64,000 nucleotides of DNA from Augochlora pura (taxonomy: Eukaryota; Arthropoda; Insecta; Hymenoptera; Halictidae): the NCBI RefSeq assembly GCF_028453695.1, contig NC_135782.1:13392001-13456000 (forward strand), read 5' to 3'. The notes under the pieces are model-generated. The model ran no database searches, was not told the origin of the DNA, and saw nothing but the letters and a program-made list of their open reading frames with translations. The position numbers and the translations under genes are program-made. Positions 22,260 to 34,300 of the stretch are shown one piece after another; the first letter of the stretch is position 1; each line of letters starts with the position of its first letter.

Positions 22260-25200
22260 GTAAGCACACCCGTTACATCGAACTTTCGTAGAACCCTCCG
22301 CGGCCCGGCGGGAGCAACTCCGGCGGCGAACTTCGATCGATGCTCGGCCAACTAGAGGGCTTTCAGACGCATCCAGGAACGAACCCGCGGAGTTATTGCC
22401 CACGGATTTGCGCCAAATGCCGTCGATAAAGCCGCTTTTATTCGGTCGGAGGGTGACTCGAACCGCAGGATGGTCTACTTGGGAAGACGCCGTAGTTTCG
22501 GGCTCTTTCGACTGCGGATATAGGAAAGCGTTCGTCTTGCAACTTATCTACGTTGTTTTGGTTGTCGTTTGCTTATGTTCTGGGATTTTTAGGTAAAAGG
22601 GGCGACAGGATTGCGCTTCGTGTGACCTGTTAAAATTTTAGAGAAGAATATATAGTTTGAGAGAAATGAACTGAGTATAAACAGATATCGCAAAAGTCAT
22701 TGGCAATCGGAAATTGTTCCTGGAGTAATTTCAAGCAACTTTTACCTGTTCCTTTGCAAAAATGCAATACACGGCTTTGTTTACGAGTTATTAACGACAA
22801 ACAGTGACCAATGGGAAGCGAGCTCGCCTGGCGCGAGGCGACCGCCGAGTCGATGGTACTCGCCTCTCAGTGGTCACTGTTTTTTTCGTTAATAATTTGT
22901 GAATAACGAGTCGGAGAACATTTTTGTGAAGGAAAAAGTTGCCTTACATGATCACAGTAACCCATCTTTCTCTGATTGCGAGTGATTTTTGGAACTCTGT
23001 TTGTGAACGCTCTTTAAAGAAGCACACCTTCTTTATAATTGGACTAAATGACTTGGATTTTCTTAGAGTAATCTACTAAGCAATGACTAAAATGCCTTTT
23101 TTTAAATTTTGCTTTCATTTGAAGCTACACAATAAATAAAAAATGACTTTTTACACTTGAGAACAATGCCTGTTCGAAATCTACAGATTTTTAAATCTTT
23201 ACCATAATCTACAAAATGGATTCTTTAAGTTTTCGTGATAAACTTACATGAAAGAGTTAAATAACATAAGTTTTCTGTTTTCGTTTATCAATCCAAGTAA
23301 TGACAAAATTTGAAAAAGCATTTTAGCTATTGCTTAGTAGACTATCTAAAAGTTAATACTAGTTAAAAAAGAATTCAAGTCATTTAGTCTAGTTTTAAGA
23401 AATTTTATATTGTTTTAAATAGTGTTCACATATATGTATTTACCCTTGACTGTATGTAGATTAGTAAATCTCGTTCAGAATTTTATTATTGTGTGAGTAG
23501 ACAAGGTTTTGTTATAGACCATCTTGTACTGTTTTGTTGATCTTTTAACAAAAATATAACTTTGAGATAAGTCATGAATTTGTTCGTGTGGGAAAATCCA
23601 AAGTTGTAAACGGTCAGTCTTGAACTATTATAGATAAACCAATTTTATCCTGTTTTGATATTGGGATGATTCACTATGAAGAAGAAGGTTTTCTTATTGC
23701 ACCTTTTTGGTAAAAGAATTCCCTTTTTATAGACAAAATTAAAATAAAAAAGTTATGGCAAAATAGCTTTTCGAATTTCTAGATAATATCCTTTGAATCT
23801 TGTTTCGACTTTGGCATAATTTCGCAATGTATCTAAGGAAGATTTTATATTGCACTTTTGTGTGCTATTCTATTAATTTTCTGGCAAAATTCGTAACTTT
23901 TCCGGATTGATAAAATCAAGATTCTAATTGCTAGAGAACATAAAATAACCTCTTAAAATTCTATACGAATGCTTTAATTCTTATTTTAGTTTCAAGATTT
24001 ATAGCTATGTAACTGAACAAGATTTTATTGACGCTATTTTATTGATCTTTCGGCAAGATTCATAAATTTTTTTAATGGATACAATCGACAGGAAAGATAA
24101 AATATGCATAACAGATAAATTCTTCTTGTTTAGGCTTCGACATCTTTTCATCGTCAATGTAGGTTATCTTTTACGCAGTTCCGTGTATTTACACGTTTGT
24201 TGACCAATTAGCAACATGGAGGAATTTTTCAACAAGCTAAAATCAAAATCGTGTTTGTTGTCGGCGATCCATCGCGCCTCGTGTTCCGACTGTACCGCGA
24301 ATGGAACATTAATCCGTCACGTATCGATTTCGGGATCGCGTTTAGGTGTTGACAAGGGGACACGCTCGTAGACAATGGGACATTGTACACTGCAGCAGCG
24401 TATAGTGTCCCTTGATTCGTGGTACTACCGAAATCGGCTGATCACTTTGCCGCCCTAAGAACAGTCAACTTTCGAAGATAATTTAGATCGAAATAGCTAA
24501 CTCCGAAAACAGCTCGTGTGCAGGGTGTTTTGTTAAAATCCGCTTGACATAACCTTAACATAACTCGACATTCAATCGTGTCATTACAAAAAATCTTCTC
24601 ATATGGAACTTGACTGGTATTAAGAGACTATGCAAAGGAAGCTACATAGTTATCGAATCCTATTCTGGGAGAAAGGTCTTATGTTGGAGAAAATTTTGTG
24701 AAACATCGCTGATAGAGAAGATATTGAGCTGGCAGATTTAAAGCAGAAGTAGTCCGAATTAATCAGAATTGCAATCACGACTTCCGACTCCCCTAATTTA
24801 AAGGAGCTCTCGAACCAAGGAGAGTAAATCCATTGGGAAAGTAGTCTGCGAAAGTTCCAGGTTTGTCAGAAGTTTGCTCGGCAAACAAAATTTTCCGAGT
24901 TCGTTGCACCTTGCCCCGCGACCATAAAGCCTTCATTATCCGTGATGCAGCCCACGCATAGGGTGCACAAGTATTTTTATCCGCGGCGTGCACGATGCAT
25001 TACGCAACGACGGCTACGAGTACAGTCTGCATACCGATCGACTCGACTCGTCCTCGAGCGAATCAGCTCACCCAGATGATAATTGTTTATTCTTGTCCGC
25101 TCGCAATTACCCTACGCTGCCACGAATTAACTCCGGGAAGACGATCCTCTTAGAGCAGCATCTGGGTCGGAGATCATCGGCGATTGCATAAAATGCAACG

Positions 25201-28200
25201 CAAGGCGCGCACGGTCGCTATTATAAGCGAGCGCACCGGTGTCCTCTTTCGAGGACACGTGCTGGATTCGTCTACGGGGTCCAACATTAGCTTCCTACGT
25301 CTGCCTTTGCTGGACGTGATTGAGTAAACATCGCGATAATTGCCAACAGCGAGCTCTTTCACAGCTGCAGAATCAGATCGCAAATGGCGAAGAATCGTTC
25401 GATCTTGGCAATTCGAAGTTTTGTAGTGGAAGTGGCTGAAACTCGAGGCACAAGTCCTTTGAATCTCGAGGTGTACTTTAGCGGACTTATTGCAGCAGAG
25501 ATTTCAGTGGCTGTTCATTACTGGAGGAACAGAACAATCATTTTAGGAATTATAAGGTTGCTGTTCAAGTAGTTGATCAATTAGTGTTCTATAAAATAGG
25601 TCAGTTCAATAATTGGGCTTACAATTATATATGTATATTTACCTATTTGACCCTCATAAAGCTCTAAAAGTGATAATTTTTTATTGGAAGAACAAAACAA
25701 TCATTTTAGAAATTATTAGGTCGATGTTTAAATAGTTGTTCAACTAGGGTTTGGTAATTATTATCGTGCTGTAATTATGTTTATTAATTTATTAACTTCA
25801 ACCTAATCAATTATTGTGGGATTATCAATTACTGTGATTTTTATGTGTTTATTTTCAAGCATAATTAATTTTATACTTATCGTATGTAATATATCATATC
25901 TTTTTATTCAAATTTAATTAATTATTTAACAAAATTAAATATGTAAAAGATAAATATTCTTAAAGTACGAACAAGCTTACTTCAATTTTTTTATGCTGAT
26001 TTTGCAAAATTTTCAGTAAATCTTATAAAAGAGCTTAAGAAAATATCGAACGAGTGAAAATTCATATTCAATAAAATAAAACGGGTTTAAGACATCACAT
26101 TGTGATTTAGTTGAATTTTTGTGTTTCTGTCAATTTCGGTAGCTTATTTATTGTATACGGAAAGCTATTCTATTTATCACACGATACGTTAGTTGCTGTG
26201 CACAGTAAATGAATCAATTTTTCAGTCGATGCATTAGTTATTGTATTCCTTACCATGGGATTGGCCTACATAACCTCAAATCTCAGATCATCTCTGTCAA
26301 ATTTTTAAAGAGCAGAAATGTAAATATGAAATTTTGTTAAAGCAGTCATCTCGAACGTGAACTTTTAGGCGACTAATTCTTATATTAAATTTTTGTTATA
26401 GACTATAAAATTTATGAAATTATGTTATGTATTAAATGTTTATTGTGCACAGTTATCGAAGTTCAGTGATCCAGGATGGAACACAGTAATTGAAGCATAG
26501 TATTTAGGAAAACAGAACACAGTAACTGAAGCACCAGCATTCAGGGCAGGGGCACAGAGTAACTGACTTCTTGTAGATCATAGAAACACAATAACTAACT
26601 TCAGAAAGTTATTTCGAATCTTTCTCCTAATATTTCAAATAAAGATACTTGCATCATGGGAAAACTTGATATTTACAGTAGAAACTGTGAAATTTATCTT
26701 TAGGTCCTCAAGAAATGTTATTTAAATTGCTAAAGCTGTGTTTAGTAGCGAAAAGTCCTGAAAGCTGCTATTAGGGCACAGTAACTGATTCCTTCAACCT
26801 AGCAGGACTTTCATAATGGTTGTGCTGTTTAAGTACTAGTTTAGCTATTAATTAGTCAAACATGTGAGTGTAATTATTGGCTTTGTAATCAAAGTTGTTG
26901 ACTTACTTTGATCCTCGAAGGACTTTGAAAGTGCTTGTTTTTTTAGCGAAAGTTCAGTACGATCATGTTAGAACTTATCAGATTGCTATTTCAGTATTGT
27001 CCAGTGGGAGCTTTGTTGGCAGTTTTATTGGTTGAATCAATTTGAAGTTTTAGTAGGGAGTTCACAGGGGCCATCTCTCAACAACCGTGTTGCCTGATTG
27101 ATATAAAACGACTAGTTTCCCCAAGTTATGTCAGATGAGCCGTAAATAGGCCCCTCGCGGAACTCATTATCCATTGGAGATACGAGCTGAGCCCTCTAGA
27201 CGCTTCTTGGCTTGTTATCTAATCAGGTAATTAAGTAGGACTTCTTTAACTACGTTAATCAGCTGCTTCGACAGCGAGACTATCGTTGAACGCGTTCCCT
27301 ACATATGTACACGCTAATCTACATGCAATGTACTTAGGTACAGATAGAACCTAAATTATCCGAATCTCTGACGTCTCGTTCGTTGCTAGTCAAACACCTT
27401 TCACATGTAGATAGGCGAATGTAAGAGGTGATCCATATGTATTACTATTTACTCTAGAGAATAGTAAGGATTTCATCTCTCATTGATTCCTGTTAATATA
27501 ACTTCTACTTAACATTGTATTAGTTACCTCGGAAAAGAAATGTAGACTGGATCTCAAATCCAAAGTTTCAAATTATACAGGGTGTAGAAAGTAACATGCT
27601 TTACTGATATATCTCCTACCATTGACGATAGAAAAGAATTTATGAAAGCTGATGAAATTTTCCTGTCGAGGATACTGGATATAATTTTTCTTACTTAATC
27701 TCGTATGAAAGTCATAGCGAAGATAACAAAGACACTTTAAGTATATCATGTATACAGTCGTAGACACAATCTCTTGATCCAACCACTTTATAATGGTAAT
27801 AGCAATATGCTTTACGTGATAATTAGACTTCCGGAACTTCAGAAAAGCGGTCACACCTGATTTCGCTGAAATCATGCAGGTAGCTTCATTTTACATAAGG
27901 ACAATGTTTGCCAAAATTCTCCAGGCCCATAATTTTGCAGAGAATGTGTTCACCATTTTAGTGTCACTTCCTGCAATTCTAAAAAGTACTATACTTTCAA
28001 ACAGCTTTATAATATTAAGCGAGGCTCGTATTTTGTAAACAAAGCATAGAAACGACGAATCATATTATTTCAAAATGTATTTTTTCCTTTAATAATTTTC
28101 TTAAATATAAACGATCATTTTAATACGTAGAAGAAACAGAAATGTTCATTTTGTTTAATGTGTTTATATTGCGGTATTTGATCTAGTTATTTTATTATAA

Positions 28201-31200
28201 ATGTTTAAAATTCGCAGTCTAGTAATGGATGTAACGTTCTATGATTGTTGCTAGGCACATCTTTAGAGATCATTATGTAAATTAATATTGTAAATACCAA
28301 TTGTATTATGATATAATATAATATTTATATAAATGATTATATTTATAACATAATGTAATATTTATATAAATGATTATATTTATAGCATAATATAATATTT
28401 ATATAAATGATATATTTATAGCATAATGTAATATTTATAAAAATGATTATATTTAGAGTATAATGTAATATTTATCTAAATGATTAAATCTATAGTATAA
28501 CATAATATTTACGTAAATGATTATATTTATAGTATAACAGAATATTTACATAATAAACTCTATTCTATAGAGCTACGCATTAAAACCAAAAAATTCAGAA
28601 CAATAGGGTGAAATGTTTATCGCAGATCTAGACACGTGTCCCGCAGCCTCGCGAGCAATCCTTCACCCAACCGGTTGCATAATTAGTCGCGTAATTGCGC
28701 CCGTAATCGATCCGATAAAGCCGTTGTCTAACGAGGTCAAATTGTACCGCTGTGAATCGCGATGACTTAGAATCAGTTAACCATCCCTTCTCTCTCTCCC
28801 TCTCGCCCGCTCGATGAGTGAAAAGTTTCGAGATAACATTCGACGACCCCGTACGCTCAGCCGGAATTGTTCATCCGCTAAATTCCACTCGTCCGCGTTC
28901 GTTTAAGGTGAAAACGTCTGGATGACACTCGAGAATTCGTTTGAACCGCGGTACACGGTGGTGGGTACGGTAGTCAGAGCAGTATAACCTCTCGGTCTCT
29001 CACTCTGGTCGTTGGTTACAGGCGATCCGATAAACTGTCTGAGCGACGTAGGGGTGCCGGAGAACGTGATAAACACGTACTGCTGGATCACGTACACGTT
29101 CTCGCTGCCCCAGAACCAAGCGAAGCCCGTCGGTACCCACGTGGCCCATCCCGGCCTCGGAGCCGACGTCGGCGAGAAGAGGTACCACTCCTACTATCAG
29201 TGGGTACCGTTCATGCTGTTCTTCCAGGTAGAAATCTCCGTTCCATCTTCCTTTAATCTGTTTTCTTTTCTTTTTTCTTTTTTATCTCTAGTTCTCTTCA
29301 ACCACTCTTATATTTATTCGGCTTGCACCGCAAATATTGTTACGCTTCTAGACTAGTATTTTCATTTTCTGAATTGGCTGGATTTTTTATTACAGTGGTG
29401 TGCGTAATTGTAGATCCACGGCTACTTTGATATCTTTGATGATATCTAAACGAAAACTTTACAAAATATCATAATTGTATGCTTATATTTTTTTCTATTA
29501 TTTCTAATATGGTAATATATAGATTTTTGTATTTTATTAGTCCTAATATGGAAATATTCAGATTTCAGTTTTCTATTATTTCTAATCCCGGAATTTAGAA
29601 ATTTCTATTCTCTATTACTTCTAATTTAGAAATATACAAATTTTTATTTTTTATCATTTCTAGTGTATAAATTTACAAATATGATATTTTGTTGTCTTTT
29701 GTTTCATATACAATGCTGTGAACGGTTATAAATTCAAAGTAACTTTTAAATTTTTACTGATATTTAAACAAATACTCAAAACAAATTATATTTGTATATT
29801 TCTATTTTTTATTTTAATACCATTGAAAATATAAGAGTTACCTCGAATCACTAATAACATGTGAATAATCACACTACTGTAATTTATTTATATTAGTCTG
29901 ATTATTTTCATTTTACAATTTAATATAATTGTTTAATTTATTAATTTATCTAGGAGCAACAATATCGTTGTATTTGTTTGAAAACTACAGAGATCCATGG
30001 CCCAATCATAACGGAGAAGTATTATTAGTTGGACTAAAAGTAATTTGATGATTAACGATTATAACTCGTTAGTTATTATAACTAATTTATACAGGTATTG
30101 TTATTATATCTGTTTATTATATAATTGGCTACGTAATTATTATTATTTATCATTATTAATTATTACAACTAATTTAGTTATTATAGCAAGCTTATAGAAT
30201 TATAGGTATTATAACTAATATGTAATAATCAACGGATTATAATTATTAATAATTAATCAGATCATTTTTTTTCCAACTTTGGCTTTTAACAAGAAGTATT
30301 TTCATCTTAATAATATTTCTCCGTTATCAGCGGATACATCATTTAACAACTAATGCCTCAATCTATTTATCTTTTTGCAATGTTTTAAAAATACCCCTTT
30401 ATTTTGTTAGTAAAACAAGTAAACCGATTACGATGAGTTTTTAGTTTATAATAAGCTACTTAGAGAGTAGTACACTACAATGTAAGTATACTATACCATA
30501 AGTATACTATAAGTATACTCTCTAAGTATAATACTTTACAATTATACTCTGTCAGTAATACTATTTGTAGAGTAGTGCTACTCATAATACTATTTATAAT
30601 AATAGATTACTATTGTAGAGGAAAAAATGTTGACTAAATTTGATCCGAGTAATAATTGTATTTGATTTGAACAACGTCTGCCGGTTGCAGGGCATTCTGT
30701 TCTACATTCCGCACTGGATATGGAAGCAATGGGAAGAGGGCAAGGTCCGGATGATATCCGAGGGCATGAGGGGAGCCATGGTCGATAACCAGCAAGAACG
30801 CAAGGCGAAGTCGCAGCGGCTGGTCAAGTACATTGCTGAAACGATGCACTATCACAACACCTACGCGGCTGGCTACTTCTTCTGCGAGGCGCTCAACTTC
30901 GTTAACGTGGTACGTCCGCCGTTTTTCACCGTGGATAAAAGCTCGTCTCCGTTTCAACGGCTTCCGCGGAATCCTGAAAGACCCGCCGCCGCATCTATCA
31001 CACCCGTGCCGTGCAGGGGGGACGCCAGGCGGCCGGCTTTTCACGCTAACTTTCCACGGCAAAATATTAACAGAGGCGCCCCGCGTGCAACGGGCAACAT
31101 GATTTCCCTCTAACAGGGTTCGCGAGCAGAGGAAACCGACGACATGACAGCCCGGAGGGCGGACTTTCTGCGTTTTATATGCCGTTTCTGTTATCTGCGC

Positions 31201-33539
31201 GAGCCAGCCGCAGCTGCAACGAAGAATGAATGCTTTTTCATTCGATTTTTATAAATCTCAATGTTCTTCGCTTTCAAAAGCTTCCTCCGAATCCTGTTCG
31301 GGATTTTATGTATTAACTCGTTCAGTCTGTTTGTAGAATTTCGGGGCAAAATTAATTGGATAATGATTTATTCACTTGCATGGTGACTCTGAGGGATCAT
31401 TAAAAATTGTTTATATAAACGAACATGATAATGTAACAAAATAACAGATATAACTATTTTTAGTACTACCTCAGAGTCGTTACTCGAGTGTAATCAGTTA
31501 ATAGGATATTATTCATGTTTGTTTATGTATAAAAATTAAATTAAGAATTAATTGCTGTATGAGTTACAAGACTCGATTGTATATATGTAAACAGCATTAA
31601 TTCATAATTGATTTTAAGTTAAAATAGCTTCGAGTACACTATAAAAATAATGCAAGCAGACTAAAAAGACAATTACAAGACATCAATCAGCAAAATGAAG
31701 GATAACGTAACATCGTTTAACAATTCAGCAATGCTACAATGATTCAAGAATGCACTACGAGTCCTAAAACTTTATTTTGTATGAAAGTTAAAGTTCATGT
31801 AACAGTACCTAGCGTTACCTAATTTAAAAGCTGTATTAGGTCTCTTGACACAAGAAACAAATGTTTGCTAGATCTACATTGTTCAGCATGTAAAATTTCC
31901 CGAATCTGTAAAATGTTTGCTGCGGCTAAACTGTGAATTCTTCTGCGAAACAAAAGCTGTGTGCGTTAACTGCAAGTAACAGAAGCTACAAAGATATTTA
32001 TTCCATTGCTTAATAGTTTGCAGATTTTATGTATTTGTAGCAAAAATGAAAGAATAATTTAAAAATGCTTTCGCATTACTTATACCGTGTTGACGTCATT
32101 GAAAGTAGAAGGACAATTTTATATAATTTTCGTTTGACGTAAGAGAAGATGCAAATATTTTTGCATAATCTATAAATAATGTTTCGCATAAATCTATAAA
32201 ATTCACAGCCTGGTCGTGGCATTTATCGAGAGAAAGCGAATCATTTATAATGTACGAATTTATTTTGAGATACGGGAAGGTGGCTATAACGTATTTTTAC
32301 GTCGCCCGACGCCACCATATTATTTAATGCTCGACGACGTCCTCTCGACTTTTTCGCCCGGTGCTGACGACGAATTTATTTTCAGGTCGGCAACATATTC
32401 TTCGTGGACACGTTCCTGGGCGGCGCCTTTCTGTCATACGGCACCGACGTGCTCAAGTTCAGCAACATGAACCAGGAACAGCGCAGCGACCCCATGGTGG
32501 AGGTGTTCCCCCGCGTGACGAAATGCACCTTCCACAAATTCGGTGCCTCTGGTACCATCCAAAAGCTGGACGCCCTCTGTGTCCTCGCCCTGAACATTCT
32601 CAACGAGAAGATCTACATTTTCCTGTGGTTCTGGTTCATTATTTTGGCGGTGCTCTCCGGGATCGCGCTCCTCTACAGCATGGCGGTGGTGCTGTTGCCC
32701 AGCACTCGGGAGACCATTCTGAAGAAACGCTTCAAGTTCGTCACGCCTACCGCTGTCAACATGCTCATTAGGAAAACACAGGTGGGTCGCCGTGGCGGCA
32801 GTCGGCAACTACGATCGCGCACTGATTTGTCCAGCCGTTTGAACAGATTCAGCATCCTGATTATTAAATAGACACCTACAAATACAGGATGCCGATACGT
32901 AGGATATTGAACCGCTTAGCTATAATGCGTTAACGTTATTTTCTAATTTATCTAGTGTCCTTATAGTCATTTACTCATTCAGTTTTGCTTTCGCATAACT
33001 CAAGATTAATTTTAAAATAGTTATTTTATTCAATTTATGAATCAATTTTGAAACACTATAATTTTCAATCAGTATATTTCCTCAGAAGAAAAGAATTTAC
33101 ATTTATTGTTAAAAATGTATCACTTTGATTTGTTTATTTGGATGTTTAAATATTAGTGGCAATAGAATCTTATTTCGACTTCAAAGAACGGAATAACATT
33201 CGCATTGTAACTCCATCATGAATAAAAATTGTCAAAGCATGGCAGGAGCTCAGAAAGCTACCGTTGCCGCGTCTTCGATACTCCGTGAAGTTTTGAGCAT
33301 GCCACGAGGCTAAACGTCATTGAAAATTACAGGTGGGCGACTTCATGCTGCTGCACCTGTTGGGCCAGAACATGAACATGATGATGTTCAAGGAGGTGCT
33401 GGACGAGTTGTGCCGCTCGATGAACCTGGGCTCGACGAGCGAGGCGTCGCCGACGTCGGTGCCATCGGCGCCGAGCACCCTCGAGATGTCGCCAATCTAC
33501 CCGGAGATCGAGAAATACTCGAAGGACACCGAGATCTAA
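22097..33539 (+). CDS. Inx3: Innexin-3 gap-junction subunit, complete, five coding exons
   Basis: Join 22097-22259, 29022-29227, 30691-30909, 32386-32781, 33333-33539: 1191 bp, 396 residues plus TAA. Drosophila Inx3 is almost the same length. Innexins are four-pass plasma-membrane proteins that form invertebrate gap junctions and hemichannels; in flies Inx3 works in heteromeric channels with Inx1 and Inx2 (family knowledge). Seen here: start MAVFGLVSAVAGF, diagnostic of the Inx3 clade; TM1 about residues 36-53; first extracellular loop with paired cysteines C60 and C75; innexin signature YYQWV at 112-116 opening TM2; TM3 about 183-205; second loop cysteines C243 and C261; TM4 about 272-298; cytoplasmic tail with the Inx3-type SAPSTLEM motif. 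All introns are GT-AG, with phases 1, 0, 0 and 0. No frameshift or stop, so it appears functional. The ATG lies 26 bp after a good splice acceptor, so an upstream non-coding exon is expected. Confidence 0.96.
22715..23002. mobile_element. Inx3: Long-palindrome MITE, copy 2 (Inx3 intron 1)
   Basis: Left arm includes AACTTTTACCTGTTCCTTTGC and GAGTTATTAACGACAAACAGTGACCAAT, which continues into a GC-rich core. Right arm mirrors it with GTGGTCACTGTTTTTTTCGTTAATAA and AAGGAAAAAGTTGCC. The outermost ends are diverged. Confidence 0.75.
23041..23391. mobile_element. Inx3: Fold-back MITE in Inx3 intron 1
   Basis: GGACTAAATGACTTGGATTT at 23041 is mirrored by AATTCAAGTCATTTAGTCT ending near 23391. A second mirrored block (TCTACTAAGCAATGACTAAAA versus TTTTAGCTATTGCTTAGTAGA) lies further in. 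Arms of about 70-100 bp, total 351 bp, no ORF. Confidence 0.8.
25516..25750 (+). repeat. Inx3: Diverged 65-bp direct repeat in Inx3 intron 1
   Basis: GGAGGAACAGAACAATCATT at about 25523 and GGAAGAACAAAACAATCATT at about 25686 begin two collinear segments of about 65 bp ending TTAGTGTT / CTAGGGTT. Confidence 0.7.
26450..26790 (+). repeat. Inx3: Irregular repeats of ACACAGTAACTGA
   Basis: Five variants of ACACAGTAACTGAAGCA occur at about 26480, 26518, 26550, 26586 and 26776. Spacing is uneven (roughly 35 bp, then longer). Confidence 0.5.
27870..27980 (+). repeat. Inx3: Interspersed repeat, copy 2 (Inx3 intron 1)
   Basis: GCTTCATTTTACATAAGGAC, AATGTTTGCCAAAATTC, ATAATTTTGCAG, ACCATTTTAGTGTCAC. 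An ACAGGGTGTAGAAAG end-like motif precedes it at 27577. Confidence 0.55.
28318..28557 (+). repeat. Inx3: 37-bp minisatellite in Inx3 intron 1
   Basis: Six and a half tandem copies of a 37-bp unit (TAATATTTATATAAATGATT then ATATTTATAGCATAA). Copies 1-4 are nearly identical and the last ones are more diverged. Confidence 0.85.
28625..28905. promoter_or_regulatory. Inx3: Possible intronic enhancer of Inx3
   Basis: Sequence of mixed composition just before exon 2, with GCATAATTAGTCGCGTAATTG, CCCGTAATCGATCCG and GATGACTTAGAATCAG. It is clearly different from the repeat just upstream (28318-28557). Conservation is not testable here. Confidence 0.25.
29022..29227 (+). CDS. Inx3: Inx3 coding exon 2
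   Basis: It encodes residues 55-123: extracellular loop 1 (DPINC ... YCWI), the YYQWV signature and the first half of TM2. The acceptor TTACAG ends at 29021 and the donor GTAGAA begins at 29228. Confidence 0.95.
30691..30909 (+). CDS. Inx3: Inx3 coding exon 3
   Basis: It encodes residues 124-196: the rest of TM2 (GILFYIPHWIW), the cytoplasmic loop and the start of TM3 (CEALNFVNV). The acceptor GTTGCAG ends at 30690 and the donor GTACGT begins at 30910. The exon is exactly 73 codons. Confidence 0.95.
31379..31502. mobile_element. Inx3: TTAA-family MITE remnant in Inx3 intron 3
   Basis: GGTGACTCTGAGGG at 31381 faces CCTCAGAGTCGTTACTCGAGTG at about 31470-31491 and then TTAA. The inner terminal motifs are kept while the outermost left end has decayed. 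Confidence 0.55.
32386..32781 (+). CDS. Inx3: Inx3 coding exon 4
   Basis: It encodes residues 197-328: the end of TM3, extracellular loop 2 with C243 and C261, TM4 and the start of the cytoplasmic tail. The acceptor TTTTCAG ends at 32385 and the donor GTGGGT begins at 32782. The exon is exactly 132 codons. Confidence 0.95.
33333..33539 (+). CDS. Inx3: Inx3 coding exon 5 and stop
   Basis: It encodes residues 329-396 and TAA. It holds the amphipathic VGDFMLLHLLGQN segment found in all innexins and a Ser/Thr/Pro-rich tail with the SAPSTLEM motif. The acceptor ATTACAG ends at 33332. The last intron is short (551 bp). Confidence 0.95.
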   Translation: MGDFMLLHLLGQNMNMMMFKEVLDELCRSMNLGSTSEASPTSVPSAPSTLEMSPIYPEIEKYSKDTEI

Positions 33540-34300
33540 TCCCGCCGCCAGTTCCCGCCGCATCTTTCGCCCACCCTAGTTCTCTCTATTGTGATAAACG
33601 CCGAGACGGTCGGATTCATTCGTCACCCGAGGAAACAATAACTCGTCGGACGTCAGGACGCGCTTGCCACAGAAAAATCGACCCGCCGACAGTCCTGAAC
33701 GACAACTCTTTGCCAGCTGCCTCCAAGAAACATGGCCGTCTGCGGCAACCGAACCTCTATGTAACCGCGCGTAAGCATTCGATCGCCATATTCACGGCCG
33801 ACGAGTTTCTGACATCTCGACGAACACACCGAGATTCTTAGGCCCGATGCTCGGCCGCTGCCGTCGCCTTCATCCTCCGCGGCTGTAAATCGCGTCCGAC
33901 GACGTTCAAGGCGATTCTACGGCATCGGTGACCATAAGTCCGTGCGAATGGCGACACTCCTACATATTGCGCTCGCATTCCTTTCGCATTACTTTTCACT
34001 GTGCCCGGGGAGCGGACGCCATTCTCACCCCGACCATCCCCTGCGAAATTCTTTGCGACTCTGCTCCGCGAGCTAAAATTCTACTCTCCTCGCATCGGCT
34101 TGTACGAACCGCGTGGGTGTTGCTTTTCATCGACGCGCGAGGATTTCTCTGTGAAGCGCGATCTAATATCCTGCCAGGCCGACCCTTTTATTTGTAAACT
34201 ACATTTCCACGAAGGCTTACACGTTCACAAAAAGAACGTTTATAAAAAGAGTAAACGACTACATCAAGAATTTATGGAACAGAATTTTTTTTAAAGAGTA
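33540..34300 (+). other. Inx3: Probable Inx3 3' UTR (start of)
   Basis: GC-rich sequence follows the stop without break to about 34200 and shows no conserved reading frame. It then falls to AT-rich DNA. No single AATAAA is convincing close by; candidates occur as late as 36283, so the 3' UTR could be up to about 2.7 kb long. Confidence 0.4.

Larger units (their letters stand above)
23400..28300. other. Inx3: Inx3 intron 1, central part
   Basis: Mostly AT-rich. A GC-richer patch at 24800-25400 and faint repeated wording around 23500-24080 (a TTGATCTTT...CAAAAT theme) are present. No coding exon fits the Inx3 frame here. Confidence 0.5.

Noticed and set aside
32361..32808. Frames of 124-136 codons overlapping Inx3 exon 4
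   Set aside because: Shadows of the GC-rich innexin exon; they have no splice-compatible neighbours.
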